A stretch of 64,000 bases of DNA from assembly GCF_030506305.1 (NCBI RefSeq), contig NZ_CP119421.1, positions 4,232,501 through 4,296,500 on the forward strand, written 5' to 3'. A model generated the notes under the pieces. It saw nothing but the letters and a program-made list of their open reading frames with translations. It had not been told where the DNA came from and did not search any database. This DNA comes from Porifericola rhodea. GTDB lineage: Bacteria > Bacteroidota > Bacteroidia > Cytophagales > Cyclobacteriaceae. The position numbers and the translations under genes were made by a program. This document shows, piece after piece, positions 27,313 through 36,858 of the stretch (positions are counted from its first letter, which is position 1; every line of letters starts with the position of its first letter).

Positions 27313-27536
27313 AGTAGGTTTAGATTTTGCTTAGTATAAAAAAAATAGTCTTCTGCGTAAAATTGTCTGGCTAATATGAATAATGAAAATGTAGGGTACA
27401 AGTATTTTCAGGGGTTCAATTCAGTAATTTAGTATGAGTGATCTTTATATATGGAAGCTAACGAGCTTATATATCAAAATAATTGCTTCAAATACAAAGC
27501 TTTGCTAGCTTAGGATACTACTCTAACATAGCTAAA

Positions 27537-28940
27537 ATGCAACAACTTAACCGAAGATCATTTTTACAAAAAAGTGCAGCCCTTACTGCTTTACCTATTA
27601 TGCCCCTTTCTTTTTCCAATTCAATACAATCGTTTGCGCAAAAAGTAAATATTGCCGATGTTAGCTCAAATTTTGAACGTGAGCCTCTTGCTACGCCTTA
27701 TGGCTTTAAGGGGGGCTATGTAACCAATGTCTGGCAAACGGTAGCGCAAATGACAGACGATCGGGGTGTCAGCAAAATTGGATTAGGTACGCAAAATACC
27801 CTTTGGAGCGACGCTCGTGTATTTTTGCAGCATTCAGAAAACGGGGGGAATGCTCTTATGTACGCCATTAGTGAGTTTGCTTTACAAATGGCCAGGGGAA
27901 TGAGCTTTGATACGCCAATAGAGTTATTGGATCGTATTCTGGATGATACCTATAGTTATGCCAAAAAGATTACTGGTAATCCGGAACTTCGTAAAACATT
28001 TGTGCTCAACGCATTGGTAGGTTTTGATAATGCTGCATGGTTACTGTATGCTGATAAAAACGGTATAGACAACTTTGATGATCTGATACCTGAGGCATAT
28101 CGCGAAGGTATGCCTGCCCGACATGAGAAGGTAATTAGTGTGCCTTCCTTCTCTTATGCCACACCGGTGGCCCAAATGAAGAAGCTGGCGGAAGAAGGGT
28201 ACTTTTTTATGAAAATCAAACTTGGTCATCCGGGTGGGCAGCAGGAAATGCTAGAGAAAGATATGGCTAAACTTAGCGAAATTCATAAAGTGATAGGGCA
28301 GGGCGAAACCGAACATACGGAAAACGGAAAGATTCCCTATTACTTTGATATGAATGGACGCTACGCCCATAAAGATACCCTGCATAAACTATTGGAGCAC
28401 GCAAAAAAAATTGGTGCATATGAGCAGATTATGGTGGTAGAAGAACCTTTTCCTGAAGAGTACCGCCAAGATGTGAGCGAATTTGAAGCACCGCTGGTAT
28501 CAGATGAAAGCGCACATACTGATAAAGATGCCGAAGAAAGAATACAAATGGGTTATAGGGGGATAGCTTTGAAGCCCATTGCGAAAACACTGAGCATGAC
28601 ATTTAAAATTGCACAGCTAGCTCATGAAAAAAATACTCCCTGTCTGTGTGCAGACCTGACAGTAAATCCTGTACTGGTAGACTGGAATAAAAATGTGGCT
28701 GCCAGGTTGGCTGCCTGGCCAGGCTTTAAAGGCATGGGAGCTATGGAGAACAACGGACATCAGAACTACAAAAACTGGAAGCAGATGATGAGCTACCTGC
28801 CAAAACCAGAGGCACCCTGGGTACATGCCAAAAACGGTCTTTTTGATACAGGGGCAGAATTCTACAAGCATAGTGGTGGTATCTTTCAGCAGTCATCACA
28901 TTACCAGCATATGTTTGAAGACAGTAAAAACAATCCTTAA
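27537..28940 (+). CDS. Tat-exported enolase-superfamily (mandelate racemase/MLE-like) protein
   Basis: I start at the ATG at 27537 (467 residues) because it opens a twin-arginine leader, NRRSFLQKSAALTALP; the in-frame codon at 27483 would add 18 unrelated residues. The barrel domain keeps enolase-superfamily residues: Lys226 and Lys228 in MKIKLG, Asp271 in YYFDMNG, Glu302/303 in VVEEPFPEE, Asp323/Glu324 in VSDES and Lys346 in ALKP. This predicts proton abstraction next to a sugar-acid carboxylate in the periplasm. The substrate is unknown. It precedes a DUF1080 lipoprotein by 51 bases and is likely co-transcribed with it. Confidence 0.85.
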   Translation: MQQLNRRSFLQKSAALTALPIMPLSFSNSIQSFAQKVNIADVSSNFEREPLATPYGFKGGYVTNVWQTVAQMTDDRGVSKIGLGTQNTLWSDARVFLQHSENGGNALMYAISEFALQMARGMSFDTPIELLDRILDDTYSYAKKITGNPELRKTFVLNALVGFDNAAWLLYADKNGIDNFDDLIPEAYREGMPARHEKVISVPSFSYATPVAQMKKLAEEGYFFMKIKLGHPGGQQEMLEKDMAKLSEIHKVIGQGETEHTENGKIPYYFDMNGRYAHKDTLHKLLEHAKKIGAYEQIMVVEEPFPEEYRQDVSEFEAPLVSDESAHTDKDAEERIQMGYRGIALKPIAKTLSMTFKIAQLAHEKNTPCLCADLTVNPVLVDWNKNVAARLAAWPGFKGMGAMENNGHQNYKNWKQMMSYLPKPEAPWVHAKNGLFDTGAEFYKHSGGIFQQSSHYQHMFEDSKNNP

Positions 28941-28991
28941 CACAACGATATATCTACTAACTCTAATTTTTAATCTTACAAACAAAATACG

Positions 28992-29807
28992 ATGAAACTA
29001 CAGAAAATCATGGCCATGACCCTTGCTTTCGGAATGTTAGCCGCATGTGGCAAGCAGGGCAAAGAGCAAACTGAAGAGAGCACTACCGCTGAGGCAGAAG
29101 CTATGACAGCAACTACTACAGAAGAGAATAAAGATAATACGCTTAGTCCTGAAGAAACCCAGAATGGATGGGAACTTCTTTTTGATGGTCAATCTACTGA
29201 CAAATGGAGGGGCGCCCATAGTGAGACTTTTCCTGAGAGAGGCTGGTATGTTGAAGATGGTGTGCTAGTGGTAGAGGCTGCTGAAGGAGAAGAATCCGGT
29301 AATGGTGGTGATATTGTTACCAAAGAAGAATATACAGACTTTGAGTTAAGTCTGGATTTTAAAATCACTGAAGGAGCAAATAGTGGTATTAAATATTATG
29401 TAACTGAGCAGTATAATTCTGGTAAGTCCGCGATTGGTTTAGAATATCAGGTACTGGATGATGATAAGCATCCTGATGCTAAAAAAGGTAATAATGGCAA
29501 AGGTACACGTACAGTATCTTCTTTGTATGACCTCATTGCTGCTGAAGGTAAAGAAGTAAATCCAGTAGGAGAATGGAACCATGCACGTATCGTCTCTCAG
29601 GGGGGTAAAGTTCAGCACTTTTTGAATGGTAAAAAAGTAGTTGAGTACGATCGTTTCAGCGAAGAGTTTGCCCAAAGAATACAAAACAGTAAGTACAAAG
29701 ATTGGGAAGGTTTTGGCGTGTGGGAGTCTGGTCACATACTACTGCAAGACCATGGAAATCAGGTTTTCTACAAAAATATTAAAGTAAGAGAGCTACCAGC
29801 GTCTTAA
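28992..29807 (+). CDS. DUF1080 (3-keto-disaccharide hydrolase family) lipoprotein
   Basis: A 271-residue lipoprotein with lipobox LAAC (Cys19), then an acidic, Thr/Glu-rich linker (residues about 20-55) that probably spaces the domain from the membrane. The DUF1080 domain runs from about 60 to 268 (WELLFDGQSTDKWRG, GANSGIKYYV, GLEYQVLDD, NHARIVSQGGKVQHFLNGK). It resembles the family form found next to keto-sugar oxidoreductases. Lies between an exported enolase-superfamily gene and a DUF6807 gene in the same direction; a terminator follows. Confidence 0.9.
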   Translation: MKLQKIMAMTLAFGMLAACGKQGKEQTEESTTAEAEAMTATTTEENKDNTLSPEETQNGWELLFDGQSTDKWRGAHSETFPERGWYVEDGVLVVEAAEGEESGNGGDIVTKEEYTDFELSLDFKITEGANSGIKYYVTEQYNSGKSAIGLEYQVLDDDKHPDAKKGNNGKGTRTVSSLYDLIAAEGKEVNPVGEWNHARIVSQGGKVQHFLNGKKVVEYDRFSEEFAQRIQNSKYKDWEGFGVWESGHILLQDHGNQVFYKNIKVRELPAS

Positions 29808-29826
29808 CTTTTATTTAATTATCAGG

Positions 29827-29860
29827 CAGCTAAGGCAAAATTTGTCTTAGCTGTTACTTT
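29827..29860 (+). terminator. Intrinsic terminator after the DUF1080 gene
   Basis: CAGCTAAG (29827-29834) / CTTAGCTG (29846-29853) with an inner CAAA/TTTG pairing, then a T-rich stretch. Located 20 bases after the stop codon. Confidence 0.7.
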
Positions 29861-29873
29861 TTAATCTACACAT

Positions 29874-30953
29874 ATGCGATACATATACACTTATCTCTTC
29901 ATCTTTATAGTTTTAGGAGCATGCCAGACCAATGAGCAGAAGCAGAGCAGTAGTTTACAAGATACTACGGCAGTTGCGGATAAGCACATTAGCCTCCGAC
30001 ATGACGAAGCCAGGCAGATGGTAGATGTATTTGTAGATGGCCAGCCTTTTACCACATACCGATATGACTCTGCACTAAAAAAGCCAGTACTCTTTCCTAT
30101 TCGTTCGTCAAATGGAACAGTGATTACCAGAGGCTATCCTCTTGAACCTCGTGTCGGCGAACAGGCCGATCATTTACATCATGTAGGTCATTGGCTTAAT
30201 CATGGAGTCGTTAATCAGGTGGATTTCTGGGCAAGCACCTCAAAAACTGAAACTACTGAAAATAAAGTGTATGGTGCTATAGTACAGCGAGAGGTGCAAA
30301 TGGAAGAAATGGGAGAGCAGGCTAAGCTTACATATGTAGCAGACTGGATTAGCGACTATGGAGATACCTTACTACTGGAAGAAACCACTTTTACCTTTAT
30401 GGGTGAGGGCCCCTTTCGCTTGATTGACAGAGAGAGCACCCTTAAGGCTACTAAAGATTCGGTGGTCTTTGAAGATTCTAAAGAAGGCATGATGGCTATT
30501 AGAGTGGCACGTTTTATGGAACAAGCCTATGATAACCCTCAGGAAATTATAAACGAAAAAGGTGAAATATCAGAAGAAGAAATTATTGATAACACTCATG
30601 TAAAAGGTTTGTACAGGAGCGATCAGGGCTTAGAAGGAGATGCTGTCTGGGGCACTAGGAGTAAGTGGGTAAACCTGAGTTCTGATCAGGATAGCCTACA
30701 CTATTCAATTACTATCATGGATCATCCGGATAATATAAACCACCCTACACATTGGATGGCCAGAGGGTATGGGCTTTTTGCCGCAAATCCTTTGGGTAGC
30801 AAAGTATACTCCGAAGGTACAGAAGAATTAAATCTTACACTGGCACCTTCAGAGTCAATATCATTTAAGTACCGTATTTTAGTCTATCAGGGAGAACAAT
30901 TAAGTCTGGAAGAACTGGAAGCTAAGTACCAGGACTACATTAGCCTTCGCTAG
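29874..30953 (+). CDS. DUF6807 (PmoA-like) lipoprotein
   Basis: A 359-residue lipoprotein, lipobox LGAC with Cys17. The family pattern is clear: RYDSALKKPVLFPIRSSNG, then HLHHVGHWLNHGVVNQVDFW, then a late HPTHWMARGYGLFAANPLG. Histidine-rich segments hint at metal or ligand binding. DUF6807 proteins occur widely in Bacteroidota and Planctomycetota sugar-degradation loci, but the activity is unknown; the PmoA-like name is historical and does not imply methane oxidation. The stop codon overlaps the convergent response-regulator gene by 14 bases. Confidence 0.85.
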   Translation: MRYIYTYLFIFIVLGACQTNEQKQSSSLQDTTAVADKHISLRHDEARQMVDVFVDGQPFTTYRYDSALKKPVLFPIRSSNGTVITRGYPLEPRVGEQADHLHHVGHWLNHGVVNQVDFWASTSKTETTENKVYGAIVQREVQMEEMGEQAKLTYVADWISDYGDTLLLEETTFTFMGEGPFRLIDRESTLKATKDSVVFEDSKEGMMAIRVARFMEQAYDNPQEIINEKGEISEEEIIDNTHVKGLYRSDQGLEGDAVWGTRSKWVNLSSDQDSLHYSITIMDHPDNINHPTHWMARGYGLFAANPLGSKVYSEGTEELNLTLAPSESISFKYRILVYQGEQLSLEELEAKYQDYISLR

Positions 30954-31362
30954 CTGGCTTATTTTTATAGCTTTCACTGATCTTTTTAAAGTTTTCCTGA
31001 ACGGTCTCCTTAATTAATGTATCAGTAATAAACTGAAAAGCTTTTAGTTTTTCAATATCCTGCTTCGCCAGATGTGCACTCATCACTATAATTTGAGTCA
31101 TCAGGTTAGAAGGATAAAAGAGTGTTTCATAATGCTGTAAAAAGTCATATCCATTATAGTTGGGCATCCTTAAGTCGCAAAGAATGAGTTGAGGAAAACT
31201 CTCATCGTTCTGTGCTTTAAGGTACTCTATTGCATCGCTGACATTGTCTATTATTGTAAATGTAACTTCAGGTTTATTTTCACTAATCCATTCCGAGATG
31301 ATAAAATTATTTACCTCATCATCATCAATAAGCAATACGCTTTTAGGGAAATTCATGTCCAT
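30940..31362 (-). CDS. Single-domain response regulator
   Basis: A 140-residue CheY-like receiver without an output domain. Acidic pocket IDDDEVNN (Asp13-15), phosphoacceptor Asp63 in LILCDLRMPNYNG, Ser/Thr switch in IIVMSAH and the conserved Lys in TLIKET, where the usual Lys-Pro is Lys-Glu. This Bacteroidota subtype usually serves phosphorelays or protein partners instead of DNA. No histidine kinase is adjacent. Confidence 0.9.
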   Translation of the reverse strand: MDMNFPKSVLLIDDDEVNNFIISEWISENKPEVTFTIIDNVSDAIEYLKAQNDESFPQLILCDLRMPNYNGYDFLQHYETLFYPSNLMTQIIVMSAHLAKQDIEKLKAFQFITDTLIKETVQENFKKISESYKNKPASEG

Positions 31363-31422
31363 AGTATTATATTAAAAAATATCCTGGGCTATTGTTTTCA
31401 GGATTCATGAAGTTGAACCTAT

Positions 31423-31476
31423 AATCTTACAATAATCTGGCAGTTCATTGCCAGAAATTATACAACCCATAAGATT
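31423..31476. other. Nested inverted repeats in a divergent promoter region
   Basis: Inner perfect hairpin TCTGGCA (31436-31442) / TGCCAGA (31449-31455), loop GTTCAT; outer arms AATCTTA (31423-31429) / TAAGATT (31470-31476). It lies between the divergent response-regulator and 2-hydroxyacid dehydrogenase genes. It could be a transcription-factor site or a structured leader; it has no T run and so is not a terminator. Confidence 0.4.
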
Positions 31477-31613
31477 GTAAAAAGTTAAAATCGCAGTTAT
31501 TTTAATATTAGGTGCATATTATGTAACAATTGCGATAATTAATTAATGTATAGTCAAAAAATATTACGAAAAAGAATCAATTTTATAATTAGCTATCACA
31601 AATTTTTAGGCGA

Positions 31614-32552
31614 ATGAATATTACTTTTTTAGATACAAAAACTGTGGGAAATCTCCCCAATCTGCACATTTTTGAGGAATTTGGCACTTATACATCTTAT
31701 GAGATAAGCAGCCCTGCACAAGTTAAAGAGCGTATTAACGATCAGCATATTGTTATTACCAATAAGGTATATATTGGTAAAGAGGAAATGGAAGCTGCCA
31801 AAAATCTTAAGCTTATTTGTATTGCCGCTACCGGAAAAAATAATGTAGATCTTAAAGCAGCCGAACAAAGAGGTATTACAGTCATGAATGTGGAAGACTA
31901 CTCTACATCCAGCGTTGCTCAACAAACGTTTAGCCTTATTCTCAGCCTCTTGAACCAAACTGCTCACCACGATGAGTATGTAAAAACAGGTGAGTATTGC
32001 AAAAGCGATATATTTACTTATTTGGGAGCCCCTTTCTGGGAGCTGAAAGGCAAGCGTTTTGGAATCATTGGGCTGGGCAATATTGGTAAAAAAGTAGCTA
32101 CTATAGCCGAAGCTTTTGATTGCGAGGTTGTATACTACTCAAGTTCTGGTAAAAGTCGCCATGACCGCTATTTAAGGCTGGAAATTGAAGATTTAATGAT
32201 AACTTCAGATATCGTTTCCGTGCATGCACCACTAAATGATGCTACAAAAAACCTTATAAATTATGAGCGTATTAAGCTTATGAAGCCAGCAGCCTTACTG
32301 ATAAATACTGGCAGAGGAGGAATAGTAAACGAAAGTGATCTGGCAAAGGCTATTGATGAAAAGCTAATAAAAGGTGCGGCCCTTGACGTTTTTAGCCAGG
32401 AGCCTATGGATGAGAGTAATCCGCTGCTTAAAGTTAAAGAAAGCCAGAGACTCTTACTTTCTCCTCATATTGCCTGGGCTAGCCTAGAGAGCCGCACCTT
32501 ATTACTGAATAAAGTCTATCAGAATATTAAATCTTTTTTGGAAAACCATTAG
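31614..32552 (+). CDS. D-2-hydroxyacid dehydrogenase
   Basis: A 312-residue NAD-dependent dehydrogenase of the glycerate/phosphoglycerate dehydrogenase type. GLGNIG (153-158) is the Rossmann nucleotide motif; catalytic Arg lies in INTGRGGIVNE, Glu in DVFSQEPM and His in LSPHIAWAS. The most likely substrate class is hydroxypyruvate/glycerate or glyoxylate, but it is not fixed by sequence. The gene ends 26 bases inside the convergent malQ gene. Confidence 0.9.
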   Translation: MNITFLDTKTVGNLPNLHIFEEFGTYTSYEISSPAQVKERINDQHIVITNKVYIGKEEMEAAKNLKLICIAATGKNNVDLKAAEQRGITVMNVEDYSTSSVAQQTFSLILSLLNQTAHHDEYVKTGEYCKSDIFTYLGAPFWELKGKRFGIIGLGNIGKKVATIAEAFDCEVVYYSSSGKSRHDRYLRLEIEDLMITSDIVSVHAPLNDATKNLINYERIKLMKPAALLINTGRGGIVNESDLAKAIDEKLIKGAALDVFSQEPMDESNPLLKVKESQRLLLSPHIAWASLESRTLLLNKVYQNIKSFLENH

Positions 32553-34062
32553 TACTTCGCAGGCGGTCGTAGAGGCTGAGCATGTCATTAATTTTTCGTG
32601 CCAGCTTCTGATCGGCCTTTCCTGCTTCCATTCTCCACAACCAGTTGCCAGTAGCGGTTGAGGGTACATTCATGATAGCCTCTTTACCTAAGCCAAGAAA
32701 ATCCTGCATGGGTATAACGCATAGCTTACCCACCGAAGACAAGGCCAGCCTTACCATCTGGTTGGCTACATTTCTTTCAGAAATCGTACGACTGGCGTAT
32801 TTTCCCAGATTCTTACGCTCTACTTCTGAGGCTTCAGTAAACCAACCCAGGCAAGTATTATTGTCATGCGTACCCGTGTAAATAACCGCATTTTCTGTAT
32901 GATGATGCGGCACATACGAATTCTGCGGCATACCTTCTCCAAAAGCAAAGAGCAGCACCTTCATTCCCGGAAGCTTAAACCTATCCATAAGGTCATATAC
33001 AGGCTGATCTATATCACCCAAATCCTCAGCAATAATAGGCATGTCCGGGTAAAGTTTACTCAGGTGTTTAAAAAAGCGGCGTCCGGGCCCCTTCTTCCAA
33101 CTGCCATTAATTGCCGTCTCTTCATCGGCAGGTACCTCCCAATAGTCTGAAAAAGCTCGAAAATGATCTAGACGTATCAGGTCAAACATGTCAAGGTTAT
33201 GGCTCAGGCGATCTATCCACCATTCGTATCGCTGACTTCTCAGTTCTTTCCAGTCAAAAACAGGCATGCCCCATAGCTGCCCGGTTTCACTGAAGTAATC
33301 GGGTGGTACACCAGCTACGGCTTTAGGAGTCTTTTCATCATCTAGCTTAAAAATATCTGGATGTGCCCATACATCAGCACTGTCGTAGCCTACATAAAAG
33401 GGTATATCACCAAAAAACTTTACTCCTCTATCTTTACAATATAATTTTAGGGTTTGCCACTGCTGAAAGAAAACAAACTGAAGGTACTTTTCTTTCTTCA
33501 CTTCTTTTTTAAGCTTTTTGCGAAACTCTTTGAGACTGTCTTTTTGCCGGTCCCTCAGGTCGGCCGGCCAGTCGTACCAGGGCTGAGCACCAAAGTAATT
33601 TTTGATGGCCATATAATCGGCATAATCGTTAAGCCACTTCTTATGTTCATGGCAGAACTTCTTAAAAAGACCGTTCTGTTTGGCCGAAGCCTTAGTTTCA
33701 AATGCTGCAAAAGCTTTTTCTAAGACAGTTTTTTTGTATCTGATAACTGCTTCAAAATCCACCTTATCTTCACTAAATGTTTCATCAGCTATCAGGTCTT
33801 CCTCGCTAAGATAACCTTCGTCAAACAAAAGTTCAGGGCTAATAAGCATAGGGTTACCAGCAAAAGCCGAGAGACCGCTATAAGGAGAGTATCCACTTTC
33901 CCCTTCAACCGGGTTGAGCGGAAGTATCTGCCAATAGGTAAGCCCGGCTTCCAGCATAAAGTCTGCAAACTTATAAGCCTGTGGACCCAGGTCGCCAATT
34001 CCGTATTTAGATGGTAGAGAGGTGATGTGAAGTAATATTCCACAACTTCTATCTGTAAGCAT
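32527..34062 (-). CDS. malQ: 4-alpha-glucanotransferase (amylomaltase, GH77)
   Basis: A 511-residue GH77 enzyme that transfers maltosyl and longer glucan segments, releasing glucose. It opens RSCGILLHITSLPSKYGIGDLG, keeps the nucleophile Asp in LIRLDHFRAF, the acid/base Glu in IIAEDLGDI and the stabilising Asp in YTGTHDNNT. The length is typical for the short bacterial form without extra N-terminal domains. Last gene of the minus-strand operon, 3 bases after treY. In this operon it would rework short maltooligosaccharides left by TreY/TreZ. Confidence 0.95.
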   Translation of the reverse strand: MLTDRSCGILLHITSLPSKYGIGDLGPQAYKFADFMLEAGLTYWQILPLNPVEGESGYSPYSGLSAFAGNPMLISPELLFDEGYLSEEDLIADETFSEDKVDFEAVIRYKKTVLEKAFAAFETKASAKQNGLFKKFCHEHKKWLNDYADYMAIKNYFGAQPWYDWPADLRDRQKDSLKEFRKKLKKEVKKEKYLQFVFFQQWQTLKLYCKDRGVKFFGDIPFYVGYDSADVWAHPDIFKLDDEKTPKAVAGVPPDYFSETGQLWGMPVFDWKELRSQRYEWWIDRLSHNLDMFDLIRLDHFRAFSDYWEVPADEETAINGSWKKGPGRRFFKHLSKLYPDMPIIAEDLGDIDQPVYDLMDRFKLPGMKVLLFAFGEGMPQNSYVPHHHTENAVIYTGTHDNNTCLGWFTEASEVERKNLGKYASRTISERNVANQMVRLALSSVGKLCVIPMQDFLGLGKEAIMNVPSTATGNWLWRMEAGKADQKLARKINDMLSLYDRLRSTNGFPKKI

Positions 34063-34065
34063 ATA

Positions 34066-36819
34066 TTATTTTTTGATTAACAGAGCAACTGGAAACTGAG
34101 CTAGTACATCAGCCACTTTAGTCTGTTGATTAATGTGTATAGTTTGATTGATTAAGATATGTTGCCACTCACCTTTAGCATGTTCAGTAAGGTGTAGCTT
34201 AGCCTCCTGCCAGCAACGTTCTCCACATAGTGTCTCATGCTTCGTTCTCAGTTGATGAACATTCAGAGGGACAATTACCATAAGTTGCTGATCTCCAGAT
34301 GTTCTCAGAAAGGCAAGCAGATGTTTGTCCGATTCTTTATCAACTTTTACTGCCTGGTAATCTCCATCGGCAAAAAGCTGTTCATAGGCCTTACGTAGCT
34401 GCAAAGTCTGATGCATGCCAAAAAGCTTGATATCTGGCTGTAGGAGGTTATCTAGCAATTGAGTTGCAGTTTGAGTTGCATCTTTCTGCCAGGCTTCTTG
34501 TAGCCTTCTTATCATCTTTTCCCTCAGTGGATAATCTACCGGACGGCGGTTGTCTGGGTCTACCATGCTCAGATCCCAAAATTCAGTGCCCTGATAAATA
34601 TCAGGAATACCGGGTACGCTTAGTTTGAGAATAATCTGGCTTAAACTATAGATAGCCGCAGATTGGGCTATTTCCTCAGCAAAAGGCTTAAAACTATGAA
34701 GAAAAGCTTCACTATTTAACACCTGAGAAGCGAAGTTGCTAAAAGCTTCTTCGTATTCGGTATTCGGGTCTGCCCAATTTGTGTTTACTTTTGCCTCGCG
34801 TATGGCTTTAAGCAAATAGTCTTTTACCCTTTGCTCATAATCCTCATCTTTTGGACTGGTATGAAAAGGATAAGTACCCAATAAGGTTTGGTAAAAAAAG
34901 TACTCATCGTTAAGATCGGGGGATTGCTTGGCATTAGATTTATCAATAAAACCTGCATTTAGTGTCTGCCATTCTTTCACTTTTTGTTCCCAGATCTGTG
35001 GAATTTCACTCAGGACATTAATACGCATACGGGCATCTTCTCCGCGTTTGGTATCATGCGTAGAGGTGGTATTCATAGTATGCAGACTACGTCTTTTAAT
35101 TCTTTCATGAAAATCCTGAGCGTCATAGCCTAAATGTTCGGGAGAGTCGCCGACTTCGTTGTGCGAGATCAGAGGGTAGTACTGATAAAAACTGGTATCT
35201 TCTACACCTTTGGCTGCCAGTGGCCCTGTAAATTGCTGGGCACGCATCAGAAAATAAAGCTTGTTTTTATTGGTAGCAGGATCTTTATCATCTACACCAT
35301 TAAATATTTCGCGCAGGCGTTGAAAATATGGAGCTAACTGAGGTACTTTCTGCTCTGCTTCTTCAAAGGTCTCTTTGATAATCTGCAATTCAACATCTTG
35401 TAAAGGAAGAGTATTACCATAGACTCTGTACACAGGAAATGCTACCAGAAAATGCCCTAGAGCTTCTTTAAGCTTATCTATATCATCTACCGTGTCTTCT
35501 GAAGGAATAATATCCAGATCCTGCATTAACCTTATCAGGTTGTCCAACTCACCAGCCATGCGCTTGGCCAGTATAAAATGCTTGTTGTCATATACCAACT
35601 GATGGTACTCTTTTTGATGAGTAAGCCTCTGGTATTGCTTTCTCAACTGCTCACCACCTTCTTTGTGCGTAAGCAACTGGTTGGAAAGGGCAAGATAATC
35701 ATAACCACTGCTGCCTTGAATCGGCCAGTATTCTGGCATATGCTCATCACCTTCCAGTATTTTCTCTACCAGAATAAGTGTATCTTTTCCCGCTAAATTT
35801 CTCAGACGGTTCAGGTAGGTTGTCGGGTCTAACAGGCCATCAACATGGTCTACTCTTAAGCCATGTATTAATTCTTCGTCTAGCAGTTGTTTTATAAACT
35901 GATGGTAGGTGTCAAAAACCTTTTCGTCCTGCATATTCAGGCAGATAAGGTCATTGACGGTAAAGAATCGGCGAAAATTGATTTTTTTCTCGGTTGTTTT
36001 CCAGTGGCATAAGCGGTAATACTGCTGGTCTAACAGTCTGAATAATTTGTGTGCATCTCCACTAAGCTCATCGGCAGTTTGCTTCACAGCATTAAGAATT
36101 GCTGTATGCCTCTGTGTAGCATCAAGAATCTCTGCTTTAAGTGTATCCCAACCTTCTACTACTTTTTCCGCATCCGGAAGTGCGGAGATAAAACTATCCA
36201 GCTTTTTTTGTAGTATGATAAAGTTTTTCCTGGCTTCATCATCTGGTGATTGCTTATCAAACACCTGGGCGGCAGAGTTAAAGAGTAGTTGGTAACTTTC
36301 CATACTCGCCGGAAATTGGTGCTCATAATAAGTGAGATACAAGCCATTGTCTTCCAACACCAGTTTGAGTTCCTGATTTTTTATGACTTCACCAAGGCTA
36401 CTCCCAAGTGTTGGTACCATTACTTTTCCGAAATACTCATCTTCTGGATACAACCAGTTGATGTCAAAAAAGCGGTAATAGTAGGAGTGAGGTCCTTTTT
36501 CCATTACATCAGCCAACCAGGGGTTTTGCGGAGAAAAGGCCATATGATTAGGAACAATATCCTGTAGCCATTGCATGCCTCTTTGTTTCAACTCCTTACT
36601 GATAGCTCTGAATTCTTCCAGTGTACCAATTTCAGGGTTGATCTGTAGTGGATCTAGCACATCATAACCGTGCATACTGCCGGGAGTGGCTTTAAAAAAA
36701 GGAGCGGCATAAATAGTAGAAATGCCCAGTTGATCCAGGTAAGGGATAATTTGCTTCAATTGAGCAAAATTAAAGCCTTTATGAAGTTGGACCCTATAGG
36801 TGGCCCGTGCTAAGTGCAT
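34066..36819 (-). CDS. treY: Malto-oligosyltrehalose synthase (GH13)
   Basis: A 917-residue GH13 enzyme that turns the reducing-end maltosyl unit of a glucan into a trehalose unit. The N-terminus ATYRVQLHKGFNFAQLK is diagnostic. Catalytic residues lie in LRVDHVDGLLDP, LILVEKILEGDE and STHDTKRGEDAR, all typical of TreY. The C-terminal region ends with GIPDIYQGTEFWDLS and a beta-sandwich. It acts together with TreZ, encoded in the same operon. Confidence 0.96.
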   Translation of the reverse strand: MHLARATYRVQLHKGFNFAQLKQIIPYLDQLGISTIYAAPFFKATPGSMHGYDVLDPLQINPEIGTLEEFRAISKELKQRGMQWLQDIVPNHMAFSPQNPWLADVMEKGPHSYYYRFFDINWLYPEDEYFGKVMVPTLGSSLGEVIKNQELKLVLEDNGLYLTYYEHQFPASMESYQLLFNSAAQVFDKQSPDDEARKNFIILQKKLDSFISALPDAEKVVEGWDTLKAEILDATQRHTAILNAVKQTADELSGDAHKLFRLLDQQYYRLCHWKTTEKKINFRRFFTVNDLICLNMQDEKVFDTYHQFIKQLLDEELIHGLRVDHVDGLLDPTTYLNRLRNLAGKDTLILVEKILEGDEHMPEYWPIQGSSGYDYLALSNQLLTHKEGGEQLRKQYQRLTHQKEYHQLVYDNKHFILAKRMAGELDNLIRLMQDLDIIPSEDTVDDIDKLKEALGHFLVAFPVYRVYGNTLPLQDVELQIIKETFEEAEQKVPQLAPYFQRLREIFNGVDDKDPATNKNKLYFLMRAQQFTGPLAAKGVEDTSFYQYYPLISHNEVGDSPEHLGYDAQDFHERIKRRSLHTMNTTSTHDTKRGEDARMRINVLSEIPQIWEQKVKEWQTLNAGFIDKSNAKQSPDLNDEYFFYQTLLGTYPFHTSPKDEDYEQRVKDYLLKAIREAKVNTNWADPNTEYEEAFSNFASQVLNSEAFLHSFKPFAEEIAQSAAIYSLSQIILKLSVPGIPDIYQGTEFWDLSMVDPDNRRPVDYPLREKMIRRLQEAWQKDATQTATQLLDNLLQPDIKLFGMHQTLQLRKAYEQLFADGDYQAVKVDKESDKHLLAFLRTSGDQQLMVIVPLNVHQLRTKHETLCGERCWQEAKLHLTEHAKGEWQHILINQTIHINQQTKVADVLAQFPVALLIKK

Positions 36820-36858
36820 AAGTATGTGATTTAGATTAAAAAGTGGGTTTAAAAAAAA

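Noticed and set aside
27537-28940. The enolase-superfamily protein as the missing mannonate dehydratase of the uronate operon
   Set aside because: It has a Tat leader and would work outside the cytoplasm, is far from the uronate operon and is not clearly of the ManD type.
29874-30953. Methane monooxygenase subunit, from the PmoA-like label
   Set aside because: The label is historical for DUF6807; this is a lipoprotein without the membrane helices of PmoA.
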